Position numbers and translations under genes: made by a program
Notes under the pieces: generated by a model
Databases searched by the model: none
Seen by the model: only the letters and a program-made list of their open reading frames with translations
Told to the model about the DNA's origin: nothing
Source: Sipunculus nudus
Taxonomy: Eukaryota; Annelida; Sipuncula; Golfingiida; Sipunculidae
Assembly (NCBI GenBank): GCA_026874595.1
Contig: CM049309.1
Span: 8,025,076-8,089,075, forward strand
Direction: 5' to 3'
Length of the DNA: 64,000 nt
Part shown: positions 48,608-59,909 of the stretch, piece after piece
Numbering within the stretch: the first letter of the stretch is position 1
Layout: each line of letters begins with the position of its first letter

Positions 48608-48705
48608 TGTCATTTATCTCCCCCCCCCCCCTCTCACCTGGATAAATTGTTCATGTCAGGTATCCCCCCCCCCCCCTCCTCACCTGGATAAATTGTTCAT
48701 TATGT
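48608..48705. repeat. Duplicated poly-C block
   Basis: Two C runs (near 48621 and 48664) are each followed by cacctggataaattgttcat, forming a short direct duplication. Confidence 0.8.
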
Positions 48706-48709
48706 GAAT

Positions 48710-50040
48710 ATCTAAGGAAGTGTTTAAAGATGCTAAACAAGGCTCAATATTTGTTTGATTTTACATATTTCATTAACAAATTAATTTAAGAAGGGCCCTA
48801 GGCCATTATGCTTTTTTCACTAGTCTCAGCATTATACCAGTACACGCCTGAAGGCAGGTCTTTGGTTACAAATATAGAAACATAAGTAGCATGTGTTTAT
48901 GTGAGAAATCAGGGCTACTGTAAACAGTATCAGGGTTTGATACCTACTACTTAAAGATCTGTTTCTCTATTTTTATACAACTGAAATGTTTATTTCAGGG
49001 ACCTCAAAATTCCATTATTATCTCTTATGCTTCTTTTGGAGAGAGTCTCAAATGTTACATTGTTTGACACACATTGACCGCTGTAATGATTTTGTGCCTG
49101 GTAATGAGAGACTGGGATTTGCATTATCAATCACCTTGACAGATCAATATAAGTACTGGTTATATAAACATAGTTAACTCAAAAACCTAAAATGCCTAGA
49201 TAAAATAAAAGTTAAACAATCATAGCTCAGGCCAGATTTTTGACAATTTATACAGTTTACAAACATTTTTGCAGGTGCAGAGGGAGAACAGACAGAATAT
49301 TTGTTTGTAAAGTCTTAAAACTTAGCTAAAATGTCCAGCCAGCAGAGTTTAAAGCTGAGTTTTTAGGAATTAACATATATTGCTTTAAGTCTGCAGACTA
49401 ATATTTTACAGCAGATAGGTAATCTGCACTTTTTCTGATAGAACTTAGCAGAAATCAAACTTAATCATAAGCCAGTTCTGTCAATAGTTGTTAAATCACA
49501 TGAAAATATCTGGTGGGTTTTGTTTCATCCTATGGAAATTTCATCCCATGCAATTAAGGTGAGCTAAAATATTTAAAAAAAATTTCATTCCTTTTCCAAT
49601 ATAAAGAAATTTTAGGTCAGCTTATATAAATATTATCAATCTGGCCCTACTCCCCTCTCTGCCTTTATAATGTAAAAACTGCATTATTTTGAGTCAAGGT
49701 ATAGTATCACCACTCAAGCTTTTGGAAGGAACTTAGCTGCAGATTTATGTAGTGTCACAGTGGACCAATATTAATTCAGGAAATATTTATTCCATTATTA
49801 CTATAAAGCAGGTTATGTTTTCACTTGTCTTTGTTTGATTGTTCATCTGTCTGTATGGTGGATCATGATAAACCTATGAAACAGATTTCTATAAAACTTT
49901 GCATAGTGGTAAGACATGGGCTACAGGAGACCAAGTTATATTTTGGTGCAGCTTTGGACAGTGGGGTGAATATAGAGGATTGTTTTGGCTTGGTGGAGGT
50001 TTTTGAGTCACTGAGTGCCTTTTGTGTTCCATAGCTCTCT
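48710..50040. other. Intron between B3 and B4 (part): nothing recognised
   Basis: No element ends or exon seen. Confidence 0.4.
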
Positions 50041-50165
50041 ACCTGTTGGGACTTGGTATATGTGCATAAGTGTGTATAAGCTTTGTGCTCTCTGCTTCCT
50101 CTGCAGTTCAGCTATAACAAAGCATAAAGTGACCATTCCACAAACCACTCAAGAATACATGATAC

Positions 50166-50323
50166 CTATTTCTGGGGCATCAAATATCTTAGTCTCAGAA
50201 AAAACCTCTTCCATGGAATTGTTGGCTTCAATTGTAATATTATACAATTGGTTTTGAAGAATTCCGCCCATTTCACATATGCCATTTTTTAAACTTGTGT
50301 TGCAAGTATTCCATTGGTCACCC
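50166..50323 (-). CDS. Exon B3: second half of D1, variant 3
   Basis: A 158-nt exon (3n+2), acceptor catcttacttcag, donor gtatca. It reads G-D-Q-W-N-T-C, with the partner cysteine in G-I-C-E-M, then Y-N-I-T-I-E-A-N-N-S and F-S-E-T-K-I-F-D-A-P-E-I. Phases are 1 and 1 as in all B exons. It lies 0.95 kb beyond B2, which it resembles most. If spliced directly after B2 it would hit TAA after eleven shifted codons, so the two cannot be used together. It has potential N-glycosylation sites (N-T-S, N-I-T, N-N-S), as expected of an extracellular domain. Confidence 0.85.
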
Positions 50324-51267
50324 CTGAAGTAAGATGGACAGATCAATAATTTGGCTTTAAAAACAATAAATCTGGAAAAATATTAAACGTTTCCCTCAAA
50401 TAAAGAAGTATGTGTGATACTGAAATTTAAGTGCAAATTGGCTCATATTGGTAGCAGAACTGACATTATTTTGTTGAGATACTTTGCCTCCTTGTTCAAA
50501 GAGAGGTGGGGATGGGGAGGTTAAAATGGGGTGGGTATCCTCCAATTTTCCTGCTATAAAGGGAATATTCAATTTAAAAATGTTAATTTTTTTTCAACTC
50601 AAAATTAAAGGATTTCCTGTTACACTCCAGTTGAAGAATGCCTCAAACATTAAAAGTTCACGACAGAATTTTTCAAAAACACCGTTTATAAATTTCATAT
50701 TTTTTTAAATGTTGGTCACAGGAAAGACTGAGACTCATATAAAATAGCACCTTTTCATACCAATTATGATTACATAATACCCTCAATTAATTACAAAAAA
50801 AAGCATTTAACAGCTGATAAATCTTTCTTGGTTCCCCTGTTTGCCAATGCAAGATACCAGGAAGTTTTTTTATACATTTTTGTATGGCCATGTAGTTCAT
50901 GCTGTTAGAGCAAAATTTAAGGTGCCGATTTATGCATGGTTGCAGCATGGCCAACATTTGTAAAAAATCCTTTTTAATTTGTTTCAAACCAAGGAACCTG
51001 ATTACAGTATACATTTTAAATTATGGTAACTTGCTGCAGCATAAATAGTATGTGGGTATTATGTTATTCCTTCCCTGGAATTAAAATTCTCTGATCCATC
51101 AGGTCTTTTTCAGTCCAAGAAAAGGAAACCTTTTATTTTCTATGCTAGGACAGGGTAGTAACATGCATTGGTGTTGAATAAACCTTGTAACTCTGTGCTC
51201 CCTCTTGAGTTCATTCATAACAATACATCACTGACCATTGCACAAACCACTTAAGCATATATGGTAC

Positions 51268-51425
51268 CTATATGTGAAGGGTCAAACTCCATGATCTCAG
51301 AAAAGATCTTTTCCCCTGAACGGTTGGCCTGAATCTGTATATAATAGTACTGGGTTTCAAGATATTTGTCCAGTTCACAGGTGGCGTTATTAAAATTGTT
51401 GTTGCACTTATTCCATTTCTCACCC
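51268..51425 (-). CDS. Exon B2: second half of D1, variant 2
   Basis: A 158-nt exon (3n+2), acceptor cttactgcag, donor gtacca. It reads G-E-K-W-N-K-C, a second cysteine eight residues later (A-T-C-E-L), then Y-Y-Y-I-Q-I-Q-A-N-R-S and ends F-D-P-S-H-I. The start and end phases equal those of B1. It is closely related to B3 (shared G-x-x-W-N-x-C start, A-N-x-S and F-S-E-x-x-x-F-D), and the flanking intron is also alike, so the two arose by local duplication. Joined after B1 it would be read one base out of frame and meet a TAG made by its own last three bases. Confidence 0.85.
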
Positions 51426-52565
51426 CTGCAGTAAGATGAAGACAGCAAGATTGGGTTTTAAGCATCTTGAATAAAATTAAATGTGATTTTTAAATGTGAC
51501 ATATAAGTAATCAAACAAGTGTTTTTAGTAATAAGTATATAAATGCATGATTTGGAAACATGCAAAAAAAATTAAACATAATTGGCTAAACATGCACTAA
51601 AAAATATTCACTCAATAAACAAATGTTTCTATTTACATGGAAACAATCAGATTGTGAACAAAATATTAATCAAGTAAACTAGGGACCTATGGGTGTAGAC
51701 GCTCAGCTGAATATGTCTATAAGGATATTTTTAAAGAGATTTTTTTTCAAAATGACATCCTGTGACCTTAACTAATGACCTTGTGACCAAAAAATCTTAG
51801 AACTTATTATCCTTGAACTTGCAGCATTTAGATTTTTGTAACAATTTAGTAAAAAGTGACCTTGACCTCTGACCAGGTAACCTCAAATTCTACAGATTTC
51901 CTCACTTTGGGCAGGTAAGCCATGTGTAAGAGATGAAAAGTTTGGGATGAAAAGTTTGATTTACAGTGCATCCACAATATTTTTAAAGATGTGGCTCCTG
52001 TGACCTTCAACTTAGATCTCTGGACCCTGAAAATCAAAATGAATTTACTTGGGTGGTGGGTAATTAATAAATCAAGTTTGAGGCCAATCTGTCAATCAAA
52101 AGCAGAATTATCATCCATAAACTAATTTGTGAATGGATGGGCCTTTGACTTTTGACCCTATGACCCCAAAATCGAATAGAATCTTCCCCTATTGGCAGGT
52201 TAGCAATATCTTGAATATGGAAGATTTGCAATGAAAAGTCTGGCTTGAAATGCATACACATTCTTTTTAAAGAAATGGGTCCTGTGACCTTGACTTTTGA
52301 ACCCAAAAACAAACATGGTTCTTACTTTAGTGGTGAGCCATATATAAGTTAAGTTTGAAACCAATATATCAAACTAAATTGATGTTATCATTTAGAAACT
52401 AATTTGTGAACAGATGGCCCGCCACCCATGTGACCTTGACCTTTGATCTTGTGACCCCAAATTCATTAATGCTCTCCCCATACTGGCAAGTCCGCTAAAT
52501 GTGCAAGATGGTAAGTTAGCTTGGCTTAAAATGCAGCCATAATCTTTTTAAGTAAGTGAGTCCTG

Positions 52566-52584
52566 TGACCTTGACCTTTGACCT
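52566..52584. promoter_or_regulatory. Three tandem nuclear-receptor half-sites (DR0 plus DR1)
   Basis: TGACCT-TGACCT-t-TGACCT: two half-sites abut and the third follows after one base. The reverse strand of the last two is AGGTCAAAGGTCA, the classic DR1 site of HNF4/RXR-type receptors. It sits in a repeat unit, so function is not shown. Confidence 0.45.
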
Positions 52585-53036
52585 CATGACCCAAAAATCA
52601 TATTGGGTCTTGCTTTAGTGGTGGGCCATAGTAAAGTCAAGTTTGAGATCTATGTGTCAATCCAACCTGTAGTTACCAACTGGGAACAAATTTGTGTGGA
52701 TGAACAGAAGGACAGACAGACAGATAGACAAACAGATATGGTGATTAATAATGAGGATCCACTTGTTATCAATAAACACACCAGGTTTTGGCACGCTAGA
52801 TGCAATCACAGCTGAGAAACTGACATGCCAGTTGTCATTTTACAGTAATAAAATTAAAAAATATTTGTGAAAATGACAAAAAAGTAAAGGTGGTGCCACT
52901 GACAAAACTAGTCATGGTCAATATTCAAGAAAAGATTCATGACAATCCATGCATAAATTATCAAGATATTGAAGTTTTTGTATCAAATTTTTTATTATTT
53001 TGGGGGTACTTTCAAGCCCCATAGCTCCAATGATAT

Positions 53037-53051
53037 AGGTCACAGTGACCT
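53037..53051. promoter_or_regulatory. Perfect IR3 (estrogen-response-element type) palindrome
   Basis: AGGTCA-cag-TGACCT is an exact inverted repeat with a 3-base spacer, identical in its arms to the consensus estrogen response element. It lies in the last block of the element at 51680-53227. Confidence 0.5.
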
Positions 53052-53229
53052 AATTTCAGGTTTCAAAGTAGAATTTTTATTGACCTCCCATGATATTAAC
53101 TTATAAGTTCCTAGATCCAATAGTTATGATTTGTGCCCTGCTAACGGACAGCCATACAGCCGGGTGTCCGACGAACAAAGCGCCATTCCTATACCTCAGT
53201 TGACTTACAGTCAGCTGAGCTAAAAATCA

Positions 53230-56180
53230 CAACAAAAATGAAAGATAAAAATGATTATGAAAATAAAGACAAAAGCTTCCTCTGATTTGCCCATGTAATT
53301 TACACCTTCCAGGATACACAAAACTTATTTGTTTTTAACTCTTGAGTTTGTTACTATTTCTTTACCTTGCTTGAATGATATTCCTCTACTTATATTCAAA
53401 TATTGGTAGATTGTCAATTATATCTCTTTTTCCTAGTTTAAAACTTCCTGATCCAAACAATTACTTGTATGAGGAAACAAAAAGGTAACTTAAAACATAC
53501 ACAAAAATAAACACAGGATACACCAACATTAATTATTCTTTTCCCTCTTTCACATGGCAAATTCAAAATGGTTTCAAAATGTTTTAATGTAAATTGAGCA
53601 TTAGGACAGCAGTCGACAGCTTTTCAATCCATTTTGGCCAAAATGATTTGGGTCCTCCTCAGGAGATGGTTTCATACCATTTCAATGTGAATCTATTTAT
53701 CTGATCAGTGAAGGCACCATGTGAAGGTTCAAGCTGCATTAAAAATGACTAAGTTTTGAGGTTAGTTAACATATTATCACATGGGTTGTTCAATGATGGG
53801 AGCACTGCATCCAGAACAGACACAGGGCCCTGATGTGACTGGCTGGTCCAAAGTGTTAGATAATGGACAAAATTTTGAAATGACTTAAATCTAGCAATAC
53901 ATATTGTTTTAAATCTAGCCTTCACTGCAAATTTGGGGTTGATAGTGTCATAAATGCTAAGCCTTAGATGAGATATAGGAGTTTTAATCTAAGGGGTTTT
54001 TCCTTACATCACTGACATAAATGACAGTGTTCAGTGATGTATATTTATAATATATATATGTAAAAATGGGATGAAATATTGTTTTTATTCTTTAATATAT
54101 TATGCAATATTTTACAATATGACAGCTTTGCTTTGTGCAATTATCTAACAATACATGCTGCTGCAACAAAAATAAGAAGTAGTGCACATTCTATCTTAAA
54201 ATGCTTGCAATGAAATGTTTAGTAGTTATATACACAAATGGTTAGTAGCTGTATGAAGTGGTTACTGGTTATATATTAATTTATTTATATATATATATAC
54301 ACACACACACATGTGAAAGCCAACTGCAAACAGACATGCAAAGCAATAAATGTACAAGTTAGTTTGAGCATTAACATATTTCCTGTATATACTCTGAAGA
54401 AATTAATGATAGATTTGTGTGTATATTTTTAGATGTTATATTCATCATACATGTCTGTGTGTGTAATATGGATATTGTCAACATTTATTTATCATAAATA
54501 TATTATGACTGTGTACTATTTGTAAAGATGTACACCTTTTTCAAACTGTAATGTCGTAGGTATCTAACTGTATCATGCATGGATGTGTCACATGATAAAA
54601 ATGCAGAAATAAATTGCATGCTTTGTATTACATGCACGTCATTATTTACCTTTTAATGTAAAAAACTAGTATATATTTATATAACATGTGAAATGTATCC
54701 TGGATGTTGTATTATATTATTATTTGCATATTTAGTTATTTGTTTGTTTATATATATACACACACACACAAGTGGATTTTTATGATTGTATCATGATATT
54801 TGAGAGAAATTTGACAGCAGCCTTTCAAAGCAGAGATGTTTGTCCACCACTAAATACTACCATCACATCAATCAACTCCAAACTCCAAACTCTGCACCAA
54901 AAAGTGGCATTTCTAATATCTGAAAATTCTGACCAACAACAAATATCAATGGTTTTAACAGTGCTGCTAACATGTTTTTTTTTCCCAACAAAGATCTAGG
55001 AAGCATCAATGTAGTAAAATAGAATTAAATGAGGTCACTGTGACCTAGTTTCTGAATATGTAAGCCCCCCCCCCTCCCCCTTGCCTAAATGTTTTGCAAA
55101 AGTTCAGGTCTTCAGGTCTGTTACTTATGTCCTAATGTATGTAAATAATGTAAGTAAAATTTCAAGATAGTTACCAAGCCTGAGAAGTATATACATTTCT
55201 ATATATTTTTCATGTGGTTTTTGCTTTTATTTTCCACAGATGAAACCTTCAATAAGACCAAGGCAGGTCTCAAAAAGAATCTTAAATAAACTTTAAAAAT
55301 ACAATATTGAAAATAAACTGTTAACATTCCCTTGAGTAAACATAATATTTTCAGCAGACTAGTAGCCATTCTTGATGCAAAGGTTGAGATTTGAATGTTT
55401 GACATTTTTTGTAGATACTCCCTGATGTCAGCACAACATGAAAACAAGATTCTAGGTCACTCATACATCAAGGTTTCAAAGAATCAGACCACATAATATG
55501 CCTGTGGTATGTGTGACTGTTAATTTAATGTCAGTACATTTATGTTTGTGTCGGGATATATGTATATTTAATTTTATTTAATAAGTTAAGTATCATATTT
55601 TGGATTCTACAGTTTGGTGCTGAGAGATTAGGATTTTCAAGAGTTGTAACCAGTGATGAGAGTGAGTTTAGCTGATGGTGGGCTGCCAGTTTTACCTGGA
55701 CATATTAGAGTCTGATTTGTTTTGAGATGTCCATAATTTGCTATTTGAGTCACCAGGGATTGGTTTTACAGTGAGGATTACCTTGGAATGGATTTGTGTC
55801 ACACAGAATGCTGGCAGTGGCAGTTGTAAATTTGCATTTGATCACAACTTCCTGAGTGAATGCAAGAAGAGGTGGCCATGTAATAAATTAATGACTTCTC
55901 ACTACAGACATATGTAGGGCTGGACTAAAAATGGTGGTCTTCACAACAGGGGTAGTCATTTTAATGAAGTGGTCAATATACAATTTCATCATTCATATTT
56001 ATTGTGGATATGCACACTCGATCAATTCTTTAGTTTTCTTTTTTTTTTTAAGTTTTATAATTACTTATATACAGACAACAGGAAAATCATTATAATATTT
56101 ACAGCATCTTTAAGTTTCATGTTCTGCTGACATCCTGGTAACACCAAGAGCTGAGGCTAAGCATGAGTCAGACCACCACC
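53230..56180. other. Intron between B1 and B2 (part): microsatellites, no exon
   Basis: (TA)n(CA)n tracts lie at about 54285-54313 and 54750-54771, and a C-rich run at about 55063-55080. I see no exon or element ends. Confidence 0.5.
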
Positions 56181-56202
56181 GATCAACTGGAAATAAAGAT
56201 AC

Positions 56203-56375
56203 CTCGTAACTTAGGTTTGACAGAATGAGGTCCTGACCGTAGTTGCTCCAGTTGGTTTGAAACTTGCACACTCATACTGTATTTGGACCTTATTTTCAAC
56301 GTATCTTTGCCATCTGACAGCTTCCACATGCAACTACCGTTAGCTTCATGTGGACAATAGAATTCACTTCCAGTG
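56203..56375 (-). CDS. Exon B1: second half of D1, variant 1
   Basis: A 173-nt exon (3n+2) with acceptor ttttaccag and donor gtatct. The protein opens T-G-S-E-F-Y-C-P-H-E-A-N-G-S-C-M-W, giving the second cysteine pair with 7 residues between. It then reads Y-S-M-S-V-Q-V-S-N-Q-L and ends S-V-K-P-K-L-R. This corresponds to the strand D to G half of a gp130-type D1 domain, in which an x-V-x-N-x-L stretch and a V-K-P linker precede D2. It completes exon A and leads in frame into D2a. It is the B exon nearest to A and lies 3.4 kb downstream of it. It may be the ancestral copy, since it keeps the most canonical ending; that is inference. Confidence 0.87.
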
Positions 56376-56379
56376 CTGG

Positions 56380-59300
56380 TAAAACAGAACAACCATGCAC
56401 ATGCATCTAAAACCACAATAACAAAAGCTCAAACACTTGCCATGCTGCAAGCAAAGAAATATAAAATTACAAGCATTTTTCACAAAATCCATCAATAGTA
56501 ACTATTCGCAAAACATCAAAGGCTTGCTCATTGAAAATTGCAGAATAAATATTTTAACAGCCACCTTGAACTTAATCATCATAATCAATAATAGTCATAA
56601 ACTAATCTTATAGCAGCAAATGAAAACCCGTGCCTTATTTATTTCGATGGACTCTATTGTGAGTTTTAAATCAACATAGAACTGGAAAAAGATCATAGTC
56701 ATAACTGATTAATGTAATAAAAATAAGATTGTGTAAAAATTCAATTGTGTAAAAATTTCAGCTTTTTAAAGCTTTTTGCTCTCCATTGCACATACAAAAA
56801 AATCCAGTAGAAAAGTGTCATTTCAAATTAAATTTAATTGAATAACCTAAATTGGTTACAATGACACTGATTTTAGAAACACTGGCTTAGAAGGAGCACT
56901 TAACGTCTGTGGATTGATTTAAAGATTTGTCAGATCCAGGACTAGTCAGGGATACTGACTCAATCTTAAATGTTTAAATTAAACTCAGCTGTGAGGGTAT
57001 ATAACTTTAATCTGTGGCAGTACCTGTGTCCCCATGTTTTTCAAGATAACTATTGATTAATGTAAACCAGTATAAAAATTTCTGACCCAAAGTTTGGAGG
57101 AGATATTTTGCCATCTGTCTGAGTGAAAAAATTATATTTTGCTTTTTAATGAATTCAATACACGAAAACAATCCAAATATTACCAAATGGAATATACTAT
57201 TTATGACATGTTTACTGCTAGAGAAGTGATGTCCAAACTGAATGGCCAAATTAACAATTAATGTCATGTCAATGTTCTTTAAACTTTGTGACATCATTAT
57301 AATTTAACAAGGGCTTTGATGCACAAATTGTCGCCTACCATGTGTTTAAATAGGAAAATGTGGCATCAGTGTAAAAATTTTGTGATAAGCAAATTTGAAG
57401 TCCTGTGGAAACATCAGTCTGAAAATAATTCTATCAGTATAGTATTCATTGAATTCCCCAAGCTCCACAAAATCCTTGCAAATGCATGATGTGGAGGCTA
57501 ATATGTTCTTTTTTATGGACTTATCAGAAGGAGTGAAAAAGACCATTTTGGACAGCAGAAAGTCATTAAACAGTGGTGGCGCCACATGCAGGTTATAATC
57601 ACATTAAAGACTGGTAAAAGAATAGGGCAGAGTGCATGGAAAGTAAGATTGACAGACGACATGGACCATTTTAATTTGTCCTCTGTCCTTACAGGGTGGG
57701 GGGGGGGGGGGGAATTATGAAAGCTGTCTGGAGCAGAACTATGTAGCTTTCTTGAAAAGAAGTAACTGACTGTTAAGCTTGTAAACAACTCAGCAAAGCC
57801 AAAAGGTAAATAAATCATATTTCAATTATTTCATATTATATTCCATTACACTTATTAGGCAGAGCATCTGTTTATATATGCACGTCCAAAAGTTGCTGGT
57901 CTAAAAGGTTCTTAAAACAGTTATCACAAAAACACATTAGAAAACAGGACCTTGTCATCATGCATCAACAAATGCTGTATCATAAGACCATGCAACCAAC
58001 AATAATTTTCTACAATCTGCTACAGTATAAAAAAAAAATATATCATTATTTGGAAATTTTAATTAAACTAAGTTTGACACTAAATTTTGATTTAAAAGAG
58101 GACTTGCCATATTTTTCTTACCTAATAAAGAAGGTATTATCTCCTATAGAAAAGATTTTAGGAATGTTCAGTAAATGTGGATCAAATAAGTGATCAAAAT
58201 CTTGGTTAATGATGGTTCATCCTGTGCTTCAATTAGGAACCTCTAAAAACCAGACACATCTATTTCAAAAATGCATTGACCTCAGCATTATACAGTTAGA
58301 TTAAATTAATATACCGGTATGTTGAGCTAGACTTACTGGTAACAGAAAACGGCATGCCACAGACATGAAAAAGTGACTCCCTAAACACTGCATGCAAAAT
58401 ACCATGCGTGTGTATGCTTATATATTTTACATGTTATTAGGCATGTGCATGTGTATAACACTAAGTGCAGCAAAGCCATCAAACTTATACTAAAATTGTT
58501 GTGGGTGAAATATACTCATATGATAAGGTGTCAGTCTGAAAAACTGTTATATACTGAAAGCCAATCAGTGATTTTATTTCATTTCACTTTGCAAAATTAA
58601 AAAAAAAATTAATTTGTGTGCGATCTTTAGTGTTAGTGCTTGGATGTCATTTATTTTTTTTTAATTGATAGAGCGCTGTGCCCTAAACTTGTTATTAGAT
58701 GGCTGGAGAAAGGGGATAAAATCCAAACATTTTAAATTTTAAGTTTAAATTGTTAAAAATTTGAATATTTTATTACAGATTTAAAGAAAATATATTTAAA
58801 CCAAAAAAAAATAATATATCTAAAGAAAATGATCACATTTAAAAATGTTTCTGACATACTGATATGACGTATGTAAGTAATGTTAAAATCACTGACTGCA
58901 TGTAGATATATGACACTGACAGACATTTTTCAACAGATAGTTAAAAAATATAAAAATATGTAAAGTACCAATATCCTCCTATTTTGTCATATTCTAAAAC
59001 TTGAATGCATAAACAACCAATCAAAGCTCTCTTTTAAACCGGCGAATATATCCTTCTCAAGGTGAAACACTGGCCTTGTATCCTGGGACATTGAATGAAT
59101 AATTTATCCAACTGGGAAAAAAGATCAGGATTATGAGTTGATACCTTAGGGAATATACACTCTTTGAGAGCAGTCCAGTTTAATCTAAAAGATGTGACAA
59201 ATATGACAACAAAACTGTTCCATAGTGATTTTTCTCCTGTTTAATGTGTATATAGCTACAAGGCATTTACTGACCACACAGCTGTGCGCATATACATGGA

Positions 59301-59760
59301 TAAACAAATATTCATTGAAGAGATCATGTAGAGATATGAATACAAACATAGTATGTTTCTGGTAAGTGAAGACTTAGCACAGCACATAATATTTATGTAT
59401 GTGATGCTTGAACATACAATGATAAATCAATATCATTCAATGGTAACTCAATATCATTCCTCAGCTATGCACAAGCATAGGAAAAACCGGAAAATGTTCA
59501 GTAATTCTTTATACAGTACAACCAAAATTATATTTTACCTTTACTTTCACACATGATTTTTACAACATGTTCACATAATACAGGAAATTTGATACAATAA
59601 GAAAACATGAAAAGTATTTAATTAAATATTTATCTGTGTTGCAAATCTTTATTTCTATCATTACTCAAGTAAACATTTAGTCAAATTAGACAAGATAGTT
59701 TTTCATATAATGCAGTTTTACTGATAAAATCAAGGTCACAGTGATACTAAGAGAAGAATT
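56380..59760. other. Intron between A and B1: no exon recognised
   Basis: A poly-G run (57697-57712) and A/T runs only. I looked for a further A-type or B-type exon on the minus strand and found none. Confidence 0.5.
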
Positions 59761-59772
59761 AATTATACTTAC

Positions 59773-59899
59773 GCAATATACCAAAGCAGCTTTTGGGTGG
59801 TGGGGACTCCAGGATCTTGAAATTTTGGTTCCCATGAACACACCATTCGTTCCCAGTTGTAAACAATACACCCTGTTATATTCGGCTTCACAAGGCGCT
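59773..59899 (-). CDS. Exon A: first half of cytokine-receptor D1 domain
   Basis: An open exon of 127 nt after a pyrimidine-rich acceptor (tttatttccag) and before the donor gtaagt. It reads R-L-V-K-P-N-I-T-G-C, then I-V-Y-N-W-E-R-M-V-C-S-W-E-P, and ends in L-L-W-Y-I. The C-x9-C-x-W spacing is the classic first disulfide motif of class I cytokine receptor D1. The leading V-K-P suggests another domain (perhaps Ig-like) lies before it. It starts with 2 bases of a split codon and ends with 2, which fits each of the seven B exons. A second AG two bases further in (acceptor giving a 59897 start) is possible but would change the upstream phase. No second A-type exon was seen in the window, so all B exons seem to share this one. 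Confidence 0.87.
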
Positions 59900-59909
59900 C
59901 TGGAAATAA

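Larger units (their letters stand above)
50040..51450. repeat. Local duplication carrying B3 and B2
   Basis: Beyond each donor the intron is alike: gaccattccacaaaccactcaag at about 50130 and gaccattgcacaaaccactt at about 51232. The preceding ctctgtgctc words also match. The step is about 1.1 kb. Confidence 0.75.
51680..53227 (+). mobile_element. H1-headed element with nuclear-receptor-like tandem core, about 1.55 kb
   Basis: The head gggacctatgggtgtagacgctcagctga is at about 51684-51712. The tail hairpin CTCAGTTGACT/AGTCAGCTGAG followed by CTAAAAA is at 53194-53226. The core has roughly 200-300 bp tandem units around tgtgaccttgacctttgaccc (about 51760, 52000, 52140, 52280, 52430 and 52566), then a block like that in 28823-29827. 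A gacagacagacagatag run lies at 52712-52735. Confidence 0.72.
20540..59899 (-). other. Class I cytokine receptor gene (gp130/Domeless-like), internal part
   Basis: Gene-level entry joining the exons listed below. In transcription order they are A, one of B1-B7, D2a, D2b and D3a. The exon borders were set by AG/GT sites, open frame and phase. A ends with 2 leftover bases, every B starts with 1 and ends with 1, D2a starts with 2 and ends in phase 0, D2b starts in phase 0 and ends with 1, and D3a starts with 2. Class I receptors bind helical cytokines through a D1-D2 module: D1 has two cysteine pairs and a C-x-W, and D2 has a WSxWS box. All of these are seen here. Such receptors sit in the plasma membrane and signal through JAK/STAT. 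No membrane segment, box1 motif or start codon was found, so the gene continues beyond both ends of the recognised exons. Introns are several kb long and hold many mobile elements. Confidence 0.85.
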
